Assembly: GCF_020991275.1 (NCBI RefSeq)
Contig: NZ_JAJLQY010000002.1
Coordinates: 558,001 to 622,000, forward strand
Origin: Actinocorallia sp. API 0066
Lineage (GTDB): Bacteria; Actinomycetota; Actinomycetes; Streptosporangiales; Streptosporangiaceae
Direction of reading: 5' to 3'
Length of the DNA: 64,000 nucleotides
The notes beneath the pieces are model-generated. The model worked only from the letters and a program-made list of their open reading frames with translations, did not search any database and was not told the DNA's origin. Positions 53,975 through 63,300 of this stretch are shown piece by piece. The position numbers were made by a program, and so were the translations under genes. Numbering within the stretch: the stretch's first letter is position 1; each line of letters starts with the position of its first letter.

Positions 53975-55092
53975 CGGTCAGCTCGCAGTCCCTCGCCCAC
54001 GGCGCGGCGGGACGCGCTTTGGTCGAGGTGGAGCGAGCACTCAACGGCACAGGCGGGTGGGGTGAGGCGAAGGCCGCTGTGCAGGAAGCGGCGCGGACCG
54101 TCCACGCCAGCCCGGATGACTGCCTGTACTTCGGGGCCCCCGCTGTGACGTTCCTGCTGACGTGCGCCAGCGCCGATGGCCGCCCGCGCTTCGCCCAAGC
54201 CGCCCGCGCCCTTGACGGCCATGTCCGCGCCGCCGCTCGCCGCAAACTCACCGGCTTCGCCGATGGCCGTGTCGCCTTCGTTGACTACGACCTGTTCCGC
54301 GGGTTGGTCGGCCTCGGCGCGCTACTGCTGGCCCGCGCTCCTGACGGCGATGAACTCGGCGAAATCCTGGTGCGGCTGGTCGCGCTCACCTTGCCGCTCG
54401 ACCGCGATGGGCGGACGATGCCGGGCTGGTGGGTGGACCATGACCCCGACCCTCTCCTTCCTACACCGGGCGGCCACGCCAATCTCGGAGTAGCTCACGG
54501 CGCCGCCGGGATCCTCGCCCTCCTGTCCCTCGCAGCCCGCGCCGGACGCTCCGTCCCAGGGCAGGATGCCGCGATCGCCCGTCTCTTGGAGGTCTACGAC
54601 CGGTGGCAGCAGGACGGCCCCGACGGACCGTGGTGGCCGCAATGGCTCACCCGCGACGACCTGCTCGGCGGAAGGCTCGCCTTCGCCAAGGGGCCCGGAC
54701 GCCCGTCGTGGTGCTATGGAGCGGTGGGGATAGCGCGAGCCGTCCAGCTCGGCGCCATCGCGACCGGCGACTACGCCCGGCAGGAGGCGGCCGAAGCGGC
54801 TCTCGCCGCGAACCTGTGCGACCGGCAGCTCGACCGGCTCGACGGCCACGGCCTGTGCCACGGCATCGCCGGGGTCTACCAGACCGCCGCCCGCGCCGCC
54901 CTGGACGCCCGCACGCCCGCCCTCGGATCTCGGCTGCCCGCCCTGGCCGCGCGCCTGCCCGACCCCCGCGACCCCACGCACACCGACGACGGCCTCCTGA
55001 CCGGCAGCGCCGGAATCACCCTGGCCGTCCAGACCGCCCGCCGCTCCGCCCCTCCCGCCTCGAACTGGGACCGATGCCTCCTCATCACCTGA
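53971..55092 (+). CDS. Lanthionine synthetase C-like cyclase LanC
   Basis: 373-residue alpha-toroid zinc enzyme that adds Cys thiols to Dha/Dhb to close the rings. Zinc ligands are visible: Cys248 in WCYG and Cys296-His297 in GLCHGIAG. GVAHGAAGILALL with His176 is the catalytic-His region. Start overlaps lanB (ATGA) and the 3' end overlaps the next gene by 19 bp. Confidence 0.95.
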   Translation: MTVSSQSLAHGAAGRALVEVERALNGTGGWGEAKAAVQEAARTVHASPDDCLYFGAPAVTFLLTCASADGRPRFAQAARALDGHVRAAARRKLTGFADGRVAFVDYDLFRGLVGLGALLLARAPDGDELGEILVRLVALTLPLDRDGRTMPGWWVDHDPDPLLPTPGGHANLGVAHGAAGILALLSLAARAGRSVPGQDAAIARLLEVYDRWQQDGPDGPWWPQWLTRDDLLGGRLAFAKGPGRPSWCYGAVGIARAVQLGAIATGDYARQEAAEAALAANLCDRQLDRLDGHGLCHGIAGVYQTAARAALDARTPALGSRLPALAARLPDPRDPTHTDDGLLTGSAGITLAVQTARRSAPPASNWDRCLLIT

Positions 55093-56024
55093 CGACGAAG
55101 GCCGATCACGTCGGCCAGGCCGTGCGCGCCGTTCTGTCCGGCGCTGACCTCGCCGCGACAGCCGCCGCGCACGACCTCCACCCGGCTGACCTCGATGAGG
55201 CCACAGCCCTCTACCACGCAGCCGGGACCGCAGCCCTGGTGCAGACCGCCGACACCTGGCTCCAAGTCATGGTCCATTGGACCGACTGGGCCAGTGCCGA
55301 AACCGTCGGCGCGCACCGGCTCGGGCCCCGCCTGGACGACCTGGTCGCGCGCGGCCGCGTCGGCGGCTGGTGGTTCCTGCGCAAACACCCTTGCTGGCGG
55401 GTCCGCCTCCACGAGGCCGACCAGGACGCGGTCGCGATGGTCCTGGACGAGCTGGCGGACGACGGGATCCTCCGCTGGCGGCGCACCCTGTACGAGCCGG
55501 AGACCGTCGCGTTCGGCGGGACGGGCGCCACGGACATCGTCCACGACCTGTTCTGCGGGGACTCGGCCGGAGCCCTGGACTACCTGCGGCACCCCGCCCT
55601 GGACCTCGGTCGCCGCGAGGTATCCCTCCTCCTGCTCAACGGACTGCTCCAAGCCGCCAAGCTGGACGCCTTCGAGCGCGGGGACGTCTTCGCCCGCATC
55701 GCCCGGATGAGACCGGCGCCACCCCCCGAGGCCGACCTCGCCACGCTCACCGGCCACGCGCGGACCCTCCTGTCGATCCCCGATCTGCCCACCAGCCCGC
55801 TGTTCACCGCCGGAGGGCCAGCCGACCACGCCGCCCCGTGGCTCGCCGCCCACACCCGCGCGGGCCGCCGCCTCGCCGAAGCCGCTTCCGACGGGAGGCT
55901 GGAACGCGGGCTGCGCGCCATCCTGTCCCACATCGTGATCTTCCACTGGAACCGCCTCGGACTGTCCGCCGAGCGGCAAGGCGTCCTCGCCCACGCCGCG
56001 ACCGCCGCACTGCTGCCCGACTGA
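55074..56024 (+). CDS. Thiopeptide-type bacteriocin biosynthesis (second SpaB_C-like) protein
   Basis: 316 residues. WLQVMVHWTDWASAETVGAH, GGWWFLRKHPCWRVRL, and RRTLYEPETVAFGGTGATDI followed by HDLFCGDS are the marks of the lantibiotic dehydratase C-terminal (TbtC-like) domain, here as a stand-alone protein with an extra N-terminal helical segment. Because the LanB already contains such a domain, this copy may assist elimination, bind substrate, or act on a different residue. Starts inside lanC. Confidence 0.85.
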   Translation: MPPHHLTTKADHVGQAVRAVLSGADLAATAAAHDLHPADLDEATALYHAAGTAALVQTADTWLQVMVHWTDWASAETVGAHRLGPRLDDLVARGRVGGWWFLRKHPCWRVRLHEADQDAVAMVLDELADDGILRWRRTLYEPETVAFGGTGATDIVHDLFCGDSAGALDYLRHPALDLGRREVSLLLLNGLLQAAKLDAFERGDVFARIARMRPAPPPEADLATLTGHARTLLSIPDLPTSPLFTAGGPADHAAPWLAAHTRAGRRLAEAASDGRLERGLRAILSHIVIFHWNRLGLSAERQGVLAHAATAALLPD

Positions 56025-56039
56025 ACCCTGGACCAGCCC

Positions 56040-57155
56040 ATGCACCCAGCGCTCGACCACGAACGCCTGCCGTTCCCCCTCATCGGCTGGGGAAGACCGC
56101 CCTGCACCCCGCTACCCCAGCGCCTCGACGAGATCGTCCAAGGGGCCGCCGCAGCCCACGAGTCCGGCGCCGACGCCCTCCACCACGCCGCACACGCCCT
56201 CAACAAAGCAGCCCTGCTCGCCTCCGACACCGGCCTGCCCGACCTGGCGACCGACCTGTGCTGGCGGCACATCAACGCCTACCGCACCCCCGGCCACCCC
56301 CTCACCGTCCACCAAGCCCGCTACCAGCTCGAACCCGTCATCAACCTCGCCCGGCTCCGGATGCGCGCCGCCGACGGGCAAGCCGCCCTCGACCTGTTCA
56401 CCGCCCTCTACCGAGCCGCTGCCGACCGCCACGATCTTGCCGTGGACGGTCGGCTCATCCCCCTCACCGGCCTCACCGGTACCGCCGCCGAATACCGCGA
56501 GCTCGTTCAATCCCTGTGGCTCCAGCTCGTCGGCGACGGCGTTCGCGCCCTCACCTCCGCGGGCCGCTGGGACGACGCCGTCGCCCACGCCCGCTCCTAT
56601 CGGGGCATCGGGCTGCACCCCCGGGAAGGCCGCCAAGCACTGATCGTCTCCCACTTCCTGGTCGGCGGGAAAGACCAAGCGCACGCGGCGCTCGCCCAGA
56701 CCATCGCCACCGAACCTTGGGAACGCATCGTCCTTGCCTGCCTGACTCTCCTGGTAGCCGACCCCGGCAGCAGCACCGCCCGAACAGCCGTAAGCGACGC
56801 CGCCACCGCGCTCGCCGACCACCCGACCGATCCCATCTTCGTCGTCTTCCGCATCCGAGCCGCCCTGGCCGCCGCCGCCCTGGCCGAACCCACGGCCCCC
56901 ATCATCGCCACCAGTCTCCGATCCCGAGCAGCCAACGACGCCGCCCGGACTGGCGACGGCTACGCCGCCCGCGAAGTCCTGCGCCGCCACCACACCGCAC
57001 CGTTCCTGTCCACAAGGCAGGCCGACCACTTGGACGACCTCACCCGAACAGCCGGCCTCGGAGCCGGATCCCTCGACCAGCAGCTGCACGACCGCCTGCT
57101 CGCCACGGCAAGATCCGCCGAGACGCTGATCTCCACAAGAGCACTCGTGAGCTGA
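56040..57155 (+). CDS. Helical-repeat protein associated with the lanthipeptide cluster
   Basis: 371 residues, rich in Ala/Leu helices with TPR-like spacing (HALNKAALLASDTGLPDLAT, then LCWRHINAYR; LQLVGDGVRALTSAGRWDDA). Begins 15 bp after the preceding gene, so in the same operon. Proteins of this type occur near FxLD and other actinobacterial RiPP loci without assigned function. No protease or transporter motif is present. Confidence 0.75.
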   Translation: MHPALDHERLPFPLIGWGRPPCTPLPQRLDEIVQGAAAAHESGADALHHAAHALNKAALLASDTGLPDLATDLCWRHINAYRTPGHPLTVHQARYQLEPVINLARLRMRAADGQAALDLFTALYRAAADRHDLAVDGRLIPLTGLTGTAAEYRELVQSLWLQLVGDGVRALTSAGRWDDAVAHARSYRGIGLHPREGRQALIVSHFLVGGKDQAHAALAQTIATEPWERIVLACLTLLVADPGSSTARTAVSDAATALADHPTDPIFVVFRIRAALAAAALAEPTAPIIATSLRSRAANDAARTGDGYAAREVLRRHHTAPFLSTRQADHLDDLTRTAGLGAGSLDQQLHDRLLATARSAETLISTRALVS

Positions 57156-57215
57156 TGACCTTTCGGGGCTCGAAAGCAGGATGTCGGCGTAACGCCCAGT
57201 CAGTTCTCTGCCGAC

Positions 57216-57545
57216 ATGGTCCATCATATCGATCTGCGGTTCTTCCGGGAGAGAGCGGGCATGTCCCTGGCCGACATGGCGAAGGTGCTGGGCTGCCAGC
57301 GGACCGCTGTATCGAACTACGAGCACGCGCGAGAGGGCTGGAACCTCCAGCAGCGGCACGCGGAGGCGTTGGACGACTTCTTCCAACTGCCGAACCACTT
57401 CCAGTGGCTCCTTCAGCAGGCGCGCGGGCAGGAGGCGGAGGACTGGTTCGCTGAGCACCTGTCCAGGGAGCAGACCGCCTCCCAGATCAGCCTTGCGGGG
57501 CTGGGGCAGGTGCCCGGCCTCTTCCAAACCGATCCCGAGAGATAA
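57216..57545 (+). pseudogene. Truncated XRE/DUF5753 regulator
   Basis: 109 codons. HTH at residues 8-35 (RERAGMSLADMAKVLGCQRT, then AVSNYEHARE) and the start of DUF5753 ending GLGQVPGLFQTDPER then TGA. Full-length relatives continue from VPGLFQT for about 170 more residues. The following DUF397 gene lies 24 bp further, so the missing part was deleted cleanly. Could still make a DNA-binding protein lacking its sensor. Confidence 0.75.
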
Positions 57546-57569
57546 TCATCGCGACTTTGGAGGCCCACA

Positions 57570-57740
57570 ATGAATCGTGACTGGTTCAAGCGCAGCTACA
57601 GCCAGGGCGACAACACCGACTGCGTCGAAGCCGCCTTCGACGGCCCCCTACGCCTCCTCCGAGACAGCAAGAACCCCCACTCCGGCCACCTCACCCTCCC
57701 GGCAAGCGCCTACCGAACCTTCATCGAAGGTCTGAAGTAA
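57570..57740 (+). CDS. DUF397 domain protein
   Basis: 56 residues starting MNRDWFKRSYSQGDNTDCVE, the standard DUF397 opening, and ending with the usual short helix FIEGLK. These small proteins are encoded directly downstream of XRE/DUF5753 regulators as their partners. GGAGG lies 5 bases before the ATG. Its own regulator is truncated, so the pair is probably non-functional or altered. Confidence 0.9.
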   Translation: MNRDWFKRSYSQGDNTDCVEAAFDGPLRLLRDSKNPHSGHLTLPASAYRTFIEGLK

Positions 57741-58234
57741 AAACACGCTTCGCCTGGCCAGGTCACTGCCAAGGCACCCGGTGAAATCACAGATCCGGCA
57801 ACTTCAGATGACGATCTAACGCGGCCCTGCACTCATCGCCACCAGAGTAAGGTTCCAGACCTCTGGGACCTTTTCAATTAATGGACCGTACACAGAACGG
57901 GTCTGACGCTGGAACCTTGACTAATCCACGATCTCTATTCTGACGGCGGCGGTTGTAGATTCCGCGTCGGACTGGATAATGGCATCCCCGCTGAGCAGAC
58001 AGTCCGCTAGCCGTGGACACAGATTCTTCCTTGATCAATCCGCGGTTGTTAGTCAAAAGTGTGTCCATGCTGTGCAGGCGAAGCTCACTGGTCCAACTGG
58101 GCTACCCGGCTGACCCGCCGCTGAAAAAGCAGCGTTGTTCGGGTCTCGATACGACCCGAACAACATCACGAGAGATCGAGGCCAAGGATATCACCCAGGA
58201 CACCACCTCGGGTAAGGCCTCGACTAGTCTAACT
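57741..58234. other. AT-richer intergenic region with a perfect hairpin
   Basis: About 490 bp without a convincing gene. It holds a perfect 12-bp hairpin, GTTGTTCGGGTC (58134-58145) with GACCCGAACAAC (58153-58164), 7-nt loop, which could terminate the lipoprotein gene read on the minus strand. Two related segments, TTGACTAATCCACG near 57916 and TTGATCAATCCGCGG near 58032, look like a weak repeat. Confidence 0.5.
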
Positions 58235-58681
58235 TCACTCTTTCGGAACTTTTGTGGGAAACGACTCGAACCGTAGATAAACTTTCGGGTCGGAAGGATT
58301 CGAGCCAGCCTCCAGAACGATGGTTCGATCGGCAGTGGACTTCACCCCGATGATGTCTTCGACAGACCATTTTCTAAACTCTTTAGGGTTGGGCTTCTCC
58401 CAGGGTGGAGTCTTGAAACCCTGAGTGGCCTGCCCAAGTGTGACTCCTGGATTCATCACGACATAGAGCGCGGGTTCTTCGACCCCGTCATCACATTGAT
58501 CGACCGGCTCGATCGCTTGAATCAGATTCTTGTCAATGTCTGGTAGTACTTCGTCTTTCATGAAGGCGATAATGTCTTCCGCACGTGAGCTGCACTGGCC
58601 AGTGGCAAGGGAAAGCAGGTCGGAGCATCCGGAAATCCCTGCTAGCAAGAAGACTAGTCCAACGAGGGTAGTTGTTTTCAT
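58235..58681 (-). CDS. Small secreted lipoprotein of unknown function
   Basis: 148 residues. MKTTTLVGLVFLLAGISGC gives a lipobox (LAGISGC) with the lipidated Cys at residue 19. The mature part is acidic, with Cys29 and another Cys in PVDQCDDG possibly disulfide-bonded. Tail ends FPTKVPKE. GGAGTAG precedes the ATG at 58681. Base composition is near 50% GC, far below the window, so recently acquired. Not recognised as a known family. Confidence 0.75.
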   Translation of the reverse strand: MKTTTLVGLVFLLAGISGCSDLLSLATGQCSSRAEDIIAFMKDEVLPDIDKNLIQAIEPVDQCDDGVEEPALYVVMNPGVTLGQATQGFKTPPWEKPNPKEFRKWSVEDIIGVKSTADRTIVLEAGSNPSDPKVYLRFESFPTKVPKE

Positions 58682-58781
58682 CTCTACTCCGAGCGCATTC
58701 CTTGGATACCGATAGTTACGGCGCGCTCCGCTCGCGGGGTGAAGCGCGCCCATTCGGGAAATGTACTAGACTGAGGTGATC

Positions 58782-59387
58782 TCAGCGAGTTTCGGGTAGG
58801 TGGCGGTGTTCGAAGTGGGTGAGGACGAGGGCTGCGCGGGTGATGTCGCTGATTCTGCTGGGGCTGGCGGTGATGTGCCGCAGGGTGCGCCATCGGGTCT
58901 TGAGCAGGGCGAATCCTCGTTCGCCGAGGCAGCGCAAACAGCGTAGGAGCCGGTTGTGGGTGCGGTTGTCGATGCTGAGGGTCTAGCCGTCAGAAGGGTT
59001 TTTGATGGGGGTGAGGACGCCGATTCCGGTGCCTTCGTAGCCGCCGTCGGCGAGTGTGGGCAGGCCGTCGGCTGCGGCTTTGTAGAGGGCGCCGAGCAGG
59101 TGGGTGCGGGCGGCGGTCAGGTCGTGGACGGAGCCAGGTTCGGCGTCGGAGACCCATAGCGGCAGGCCGGTCGGGGAGGACAGGGCCTGGACGTTGCCGG
59201 CATGGTGGTGGGCTTTGCCGGAGTACCGCAGGTCGATCGGCTCGCCTTTGACGCTGGTGGTCTGTTCGGCGCATCGGTCGGTGGGGATGAGGTCGGTGAG
59301 GTTCTCAACACAGGGCGCTACCAAGCCTCTGGCATGACCGAGTCCTGGGGGCGGTGAGGTTTCAACGACCGCTTCGAAAGGGCTCAC
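58782..59387 (-). pseudogene. IS5-group transposase remnant with in-frame stop
   Basis: Reads GHARGLVAPCVENLTDL, RYSGKAHHHAGNVQALSSP, SDAEPGSVHDLTAARTHLLG, and TLADGGYEGTGIGVLTPIK. Then comes a TAG at 58983-58985, after which the same frame continues IDNRTHNRLLRCLRCLGERG and ALLKTRWRTLRHI to a TGA at 58782. This is the C-terminal half of a DDE_Tnp_4-type transposase. The N-terminus is missing and the amber codon interrupts the rest. Confidence 0.8.
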
Positions 59388-59476
59388 GGAGAGTTCGGTG
59401 TCGGTTATTTGGGTGGGTGTGGGGTGGTGGGGGGCTGGGTGTGGTGGGTGGAGTTGCTTTTGTCTGCTGGTGGTTG

Positions 59477-60020
59477 TTAGTCGAGGTCGAGGAGTTGTTC
59501 GTGGAAGCCGCCGAAGGCGTGGGTTGGGGTGGTCAGGTGGATTTCGAGGATCCAGTGGCAGGTGAGGCCCAGGTGGTCGGTGCGGCGGAGGGGGGTGGTG
59601 TTGCCGGGGGCGATGTAGGAGTCGAGGTTGGTGGTGGTGATCTTGTTGTGGGGGAATTCGCCGATGAGGTGGCCGGCGTGTTCGCCGCCCAGGGTCCAGC
59701 CGGCGGCACGGGCGAGGCGGTCGATCTCGGCGTGGAGACGGGCGCCCGTGATGGCGGGGTCGGCGGCGAACAGGCGGCGGCCGGCGTCGAAGATGACGGG
59801 CAGGTCGGCGGCGAGCCGGTGCTTGACGGGGTCGTCGCCGAGGACGTAGGTGCGGCCCAGGTCGGCTTCGAAGTCCTGGAAAACGGGTCCGAAGTCGGCG
59901 AAAACGATGTCGTCATCCTGGATCGTGCGGTCCGGCGGGTTCTCCTGGTAGGGGAAGAGGGTGTGGGGGCCCGAGCGGACGATGCGCTTGTGCCAGTGGC
60001 GGGTGGTGCCGAATCTAGCC
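59477..60020 (-). pseudogene. M24-family metallopeptidase, C-terminal fragment
   Basis: About 180 codons: RHWHKRIVRSGPHTLFPYQE, QDDDIVFADFGPVFQDFEAD, GGEHAGHLIGEFPHNK, and HLGLTCHWILEIHL, ending EQLLDLD. These are pita-bread-fold blocks carrying the Asp, Asp, His and Glu metal ligands of Xaa-Pro-peptidase-like proteins. The N-terminal part and start are absent; upstream sequence is a gamma-glutamylcyclotransferase fragment in another frame. Confidence 0.75.
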
Positions 60021-60129
60021 GGAATCCGGGCAGCGCGTCGGGACGGCCGTCGAGTTCGCGCCCGAATCTGGCCTTCTGTACCTGTGGCAGCCGCAGGGTT
60101 CCGTAGGAGAACAGGAGATGGTCGGACAT
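60013..60129 (-). pseudogene. Gamma-glutamylcyclotransferase (AIG2-like), N-terminal fragment
   Basis: ATG at 60129 begins MSDHLLFSYGTLRLPQVQKA. The SYGTL motif is diagnostic of the GGCT/AIG2-like fold. Homology ends after about 38 residues at GFRLD, where the sequence passes into the M24 fragment out of frame. A normal member is about 120-150 residues. Confidence 0.72.
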
Positions 60130-60372
60130 GGCAACCCCCGGATGGTTCGGCACCGCGGAACGCAAGGGTATCAAGTACGTAAATTCAAGAGATAAGCACC
60201 CATAAACCTCGCATATGCCAGCCTATAACGCTAAAAAGGCTGGATTCTGCGATGGTAACTCGGCGTCGGAGGGGATGTGCGGGAGGTGAAACATCGGAGG
60301 CTGTCCCGCGTCACCGTCGTGTTACAGCTGTTTCTTACGGTCGACGCCGGTCTCTGTCGGGGAGGAAGCGTC
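60130..60372 (+). promoter_or_regulatory. AT-richer leader of the nitrate reductase gene
   Basis: About 240 bp with a locally AT-rich core (60175-60260), in contrast to the GC-rich flanks. A 7-bp hairpin CCAGCCT/AGGCTGG (60218-60243) is present. The region must hold the promoter for the nitrate reductase fusion; no specific regulator site is recognised. Confidence 0.4.
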
Positions 60373-63300
60373 ATGGCCGCGGGAAGCGATCAGCCGGGCA
60401 AGTCGCAGGTCCGCACCGTCTGCTCCTATTGCGGAGTGGGCTGCGGCATCGTCCTGGACGTCGAGACGGGGCCGGACGGGCGGCGGACCGTCCGCAAGGC
60501 GTCAGGAGACAAAGAGCACCCGGCGAATTTCGGGAAGCTGTGCACCAAGGGCGCCACGACCGCGGAGATGCTGGCGGCGCCGGGCCGGCTCACCACCGCG
60601 CTGATCCGCGCGGAGCGGGGAGCGGCGCCCATACCGGCCGATCTGGACTCGGCGATCGCCGAGGCCGCCCACCGGTTCCGCGCCATCATCGACGAGCACG
60701 GTCCGGACTCCTTCGCGCTGTACGTCTCCGGCCAGATGAGCCTGGAAGCCCAGTACCTGACGAACAAGCTCGCCAAGGGCTTCATCCGGACCAACCAGAT
60801 CGAGTCGAACTCGCGGCTGTGCATGGCCAGCGCGGGCACCGGCTACAAACTGTCCCTCGGCGCGGACGGCCCGCCCGGCTCCTACCAGGACTTCGAGAAG
60901 GCCGATGTCTTCTTCGTCATCGGCGCGAACATGGCCGACTGCCATCCGATCCTGTTCCTACGCATGATGGAGCGGGTCAAGGCGGGCGCGAAACTCATCG
61001 TCGTCGACCCCCGCCGCAGCGCCACCGCCGACAAGGCCGACCTCTTCCTCCAGATCAAGCCCGGGGCCGACCTCGCCCTGCTCAACGGGCTGCTGCACCT
61101 GCTTGTGGAGAACGGGCACACCGACACCGAGTTCATCGCCGCGCACACCGAAGGGTGGGAGGCGCTGCCGGAGTTCCTCGCCGACTACCCGCCCGCCGTG
61201 GTCGCCGACCTCACCGGCATCCCCGAGCAGGACATCCGCACCGCCGCGCGGTGGATCGGCGAGGCGGGGGAGTGGATGTCCTGCTGGACGATGGGCCTCA
61301 ACCAGTCGACCCACGGCACCTGGAACACCAACGCCCTGGTCAACCTGCACCTCGCCACCGGAGCGATCTGCCGACCCGGCAGCGGGCCGTTCTCGCTCAC
61401 CGGGCAGCCCAACGCGATGGGCGGCCGGGAGATGGGATACATGGGCCCCGGTCTCCCCGGCCAGCGGTCCGTGCTGGTGGCCGACGACCGCGCCTTCATC
61501 GAGGACCTCTGGGACCTTCCCGCCGGGACGCTCCGCGAGGACGGCGTCGGCAAGGGCACCGTCGAGATGTTCGAGCGGATGGCCGAGGGCCGCATCAAGG
61601 CGTGCTGGATCATCTGCACCAATCCCGTCGCGTCCGTGGCCAACCGCAAGACCGTGATCGCGGGCCTGGAGACGGCCGAGTTCGTCGTCGCCCAGGACGT
61701 CTTCGCCGAAACCGAGACCAACGGCTACGCCGACGTGATCCTGCCGGGCGCCCTGTGGACCGAGACCGAGGGCGTCCTCATCAACAGCGAACGCAACCTC
61801 ACCCTCGCCAAACCCGCGGTCGACCCGCCCGGCGAGGCCACGGCCGACTGGACGATCATCGCCAGGATCGCGCAGGCGATGGGCTACGTCGAGGCGTTCT
61901 CCTACACCAGCGCGGAGGAGATCTTCGAGGAGATCAAGAGGGCCCGCAACCCCAAGACCGGCTACGACCTGAGCGGTGTCACCTACGAGCGGCTGCGCGC
62001 GACGCCCGTCCAGTGGCCCGCGGCGCCCGGAGGCCCCGACCGCAACCCGATCCGCTATCTCGGTGCGGACGGGAAGCCGGTGTTTCCCACCGCGTCCGGT
62101 CGCGGGGTGTTCTTCGCCCGCCCGCACCAGCCCGCCCGCGAGATGCCGGACGACGACTACCCGTTCGCGCTCAACACGGGACGGCTCCAGCACCAGTGGC
62201 ACACCCTCACCAAGACCGGAAAGGTCGGCAAGCTCAACAAACTCAACCCCGGCCCGTTCGTCGAGATCCACCCCGACGACGCCCGCGCGCTCGGCCTCGC
62301 CGACGACGACGCGGTCGAGGTCGCCTCACGCCGCGGCAAGGCGATCCTGCCGGCCGTCGTCACCGACCGGGTCCGGCCCGGCTGCTGCTTCGCCCCGTTC
62401 CACTGGAACGACCTGTTCGGCGAGTACCTGAGCGTCAACGCCGTCACCAACGACGCCGTCGACCCGCTGTCCTTCCAGCCGGAGTTCAAGGTCTGCGCCG
62501 TGTCACTCGCCAAGTCCGCCGTCGCCGTCGTGGTGGCCCAACCGCAGGAGGATCCCATCGAGACCGCTCCGGTACCCGCGCGGCAGGCGGCGCCGGTCGC
62601 CCTGGGAGTGGATCCGGTGCTCGCCGGGATCCTCGGCGTCGGCGACGTCCCGCAGCCCGTCCTCGACGAGCGTGAACGCCACTACCTCGCCGGGTTCCTC
62701 ACCGGAATCGGACCGGAGGCGGCGGGCGTGCCGGTCCTGCCGTCCGGCGCGCCGCTCCGCCCCGAGCACGCGCTGTGGATCGACGGCCTCCTCGCCGGGA
62801 GGTTCTCCCGGACGGCGTCCGACGGCCCGATCGCGGCTCTCGCCGGTGCTCCGGCCGAGCGGTCCGGGCCCGACGCGCCCACGGCGGGCCGTGCGATCAC
62901 CGTGCTGTGGGCGTCGCAGACGGGCAACGCCGAGGAGTTCGCGGCCGCCGCAGCACAGCGGCTCACCGCCGAAGGGCACCAGGTCACCCTGCTCGGCATG
63001 GACGACGCCGACCCGGCCGCGCTGCCGTCGTCCGACGCGCTGCTCATCACCAGCACCTTCGGCGACGGTGACGCTCCTGACAACGGCAGCGCCTTCTGGG
63101 ACGCGCTCGCCGCGACCGAGGCACGCTTCGACCATCTCCGCTACTCCGTTCTGGCCTTCGGAGACTCCTCCTACGGGGATTTCTGCGGCCACGGCCGCCG
63201 CCTCGACCAGCGTCTCGAAGAACTCGGCGCCACCCGCCTGTCGCCCCGCGCCGACTGCGAACCCGAGTTCGAGACCACCGCCAACGCCTGGCTCGACCAG

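Noticed and set aside
57874-58068. 64-residue minus-strand ORF in the AT-rich gap
   Set aside because: No ribosome-binding site or family resemblance, and it contains part of a weak DNA repeat.
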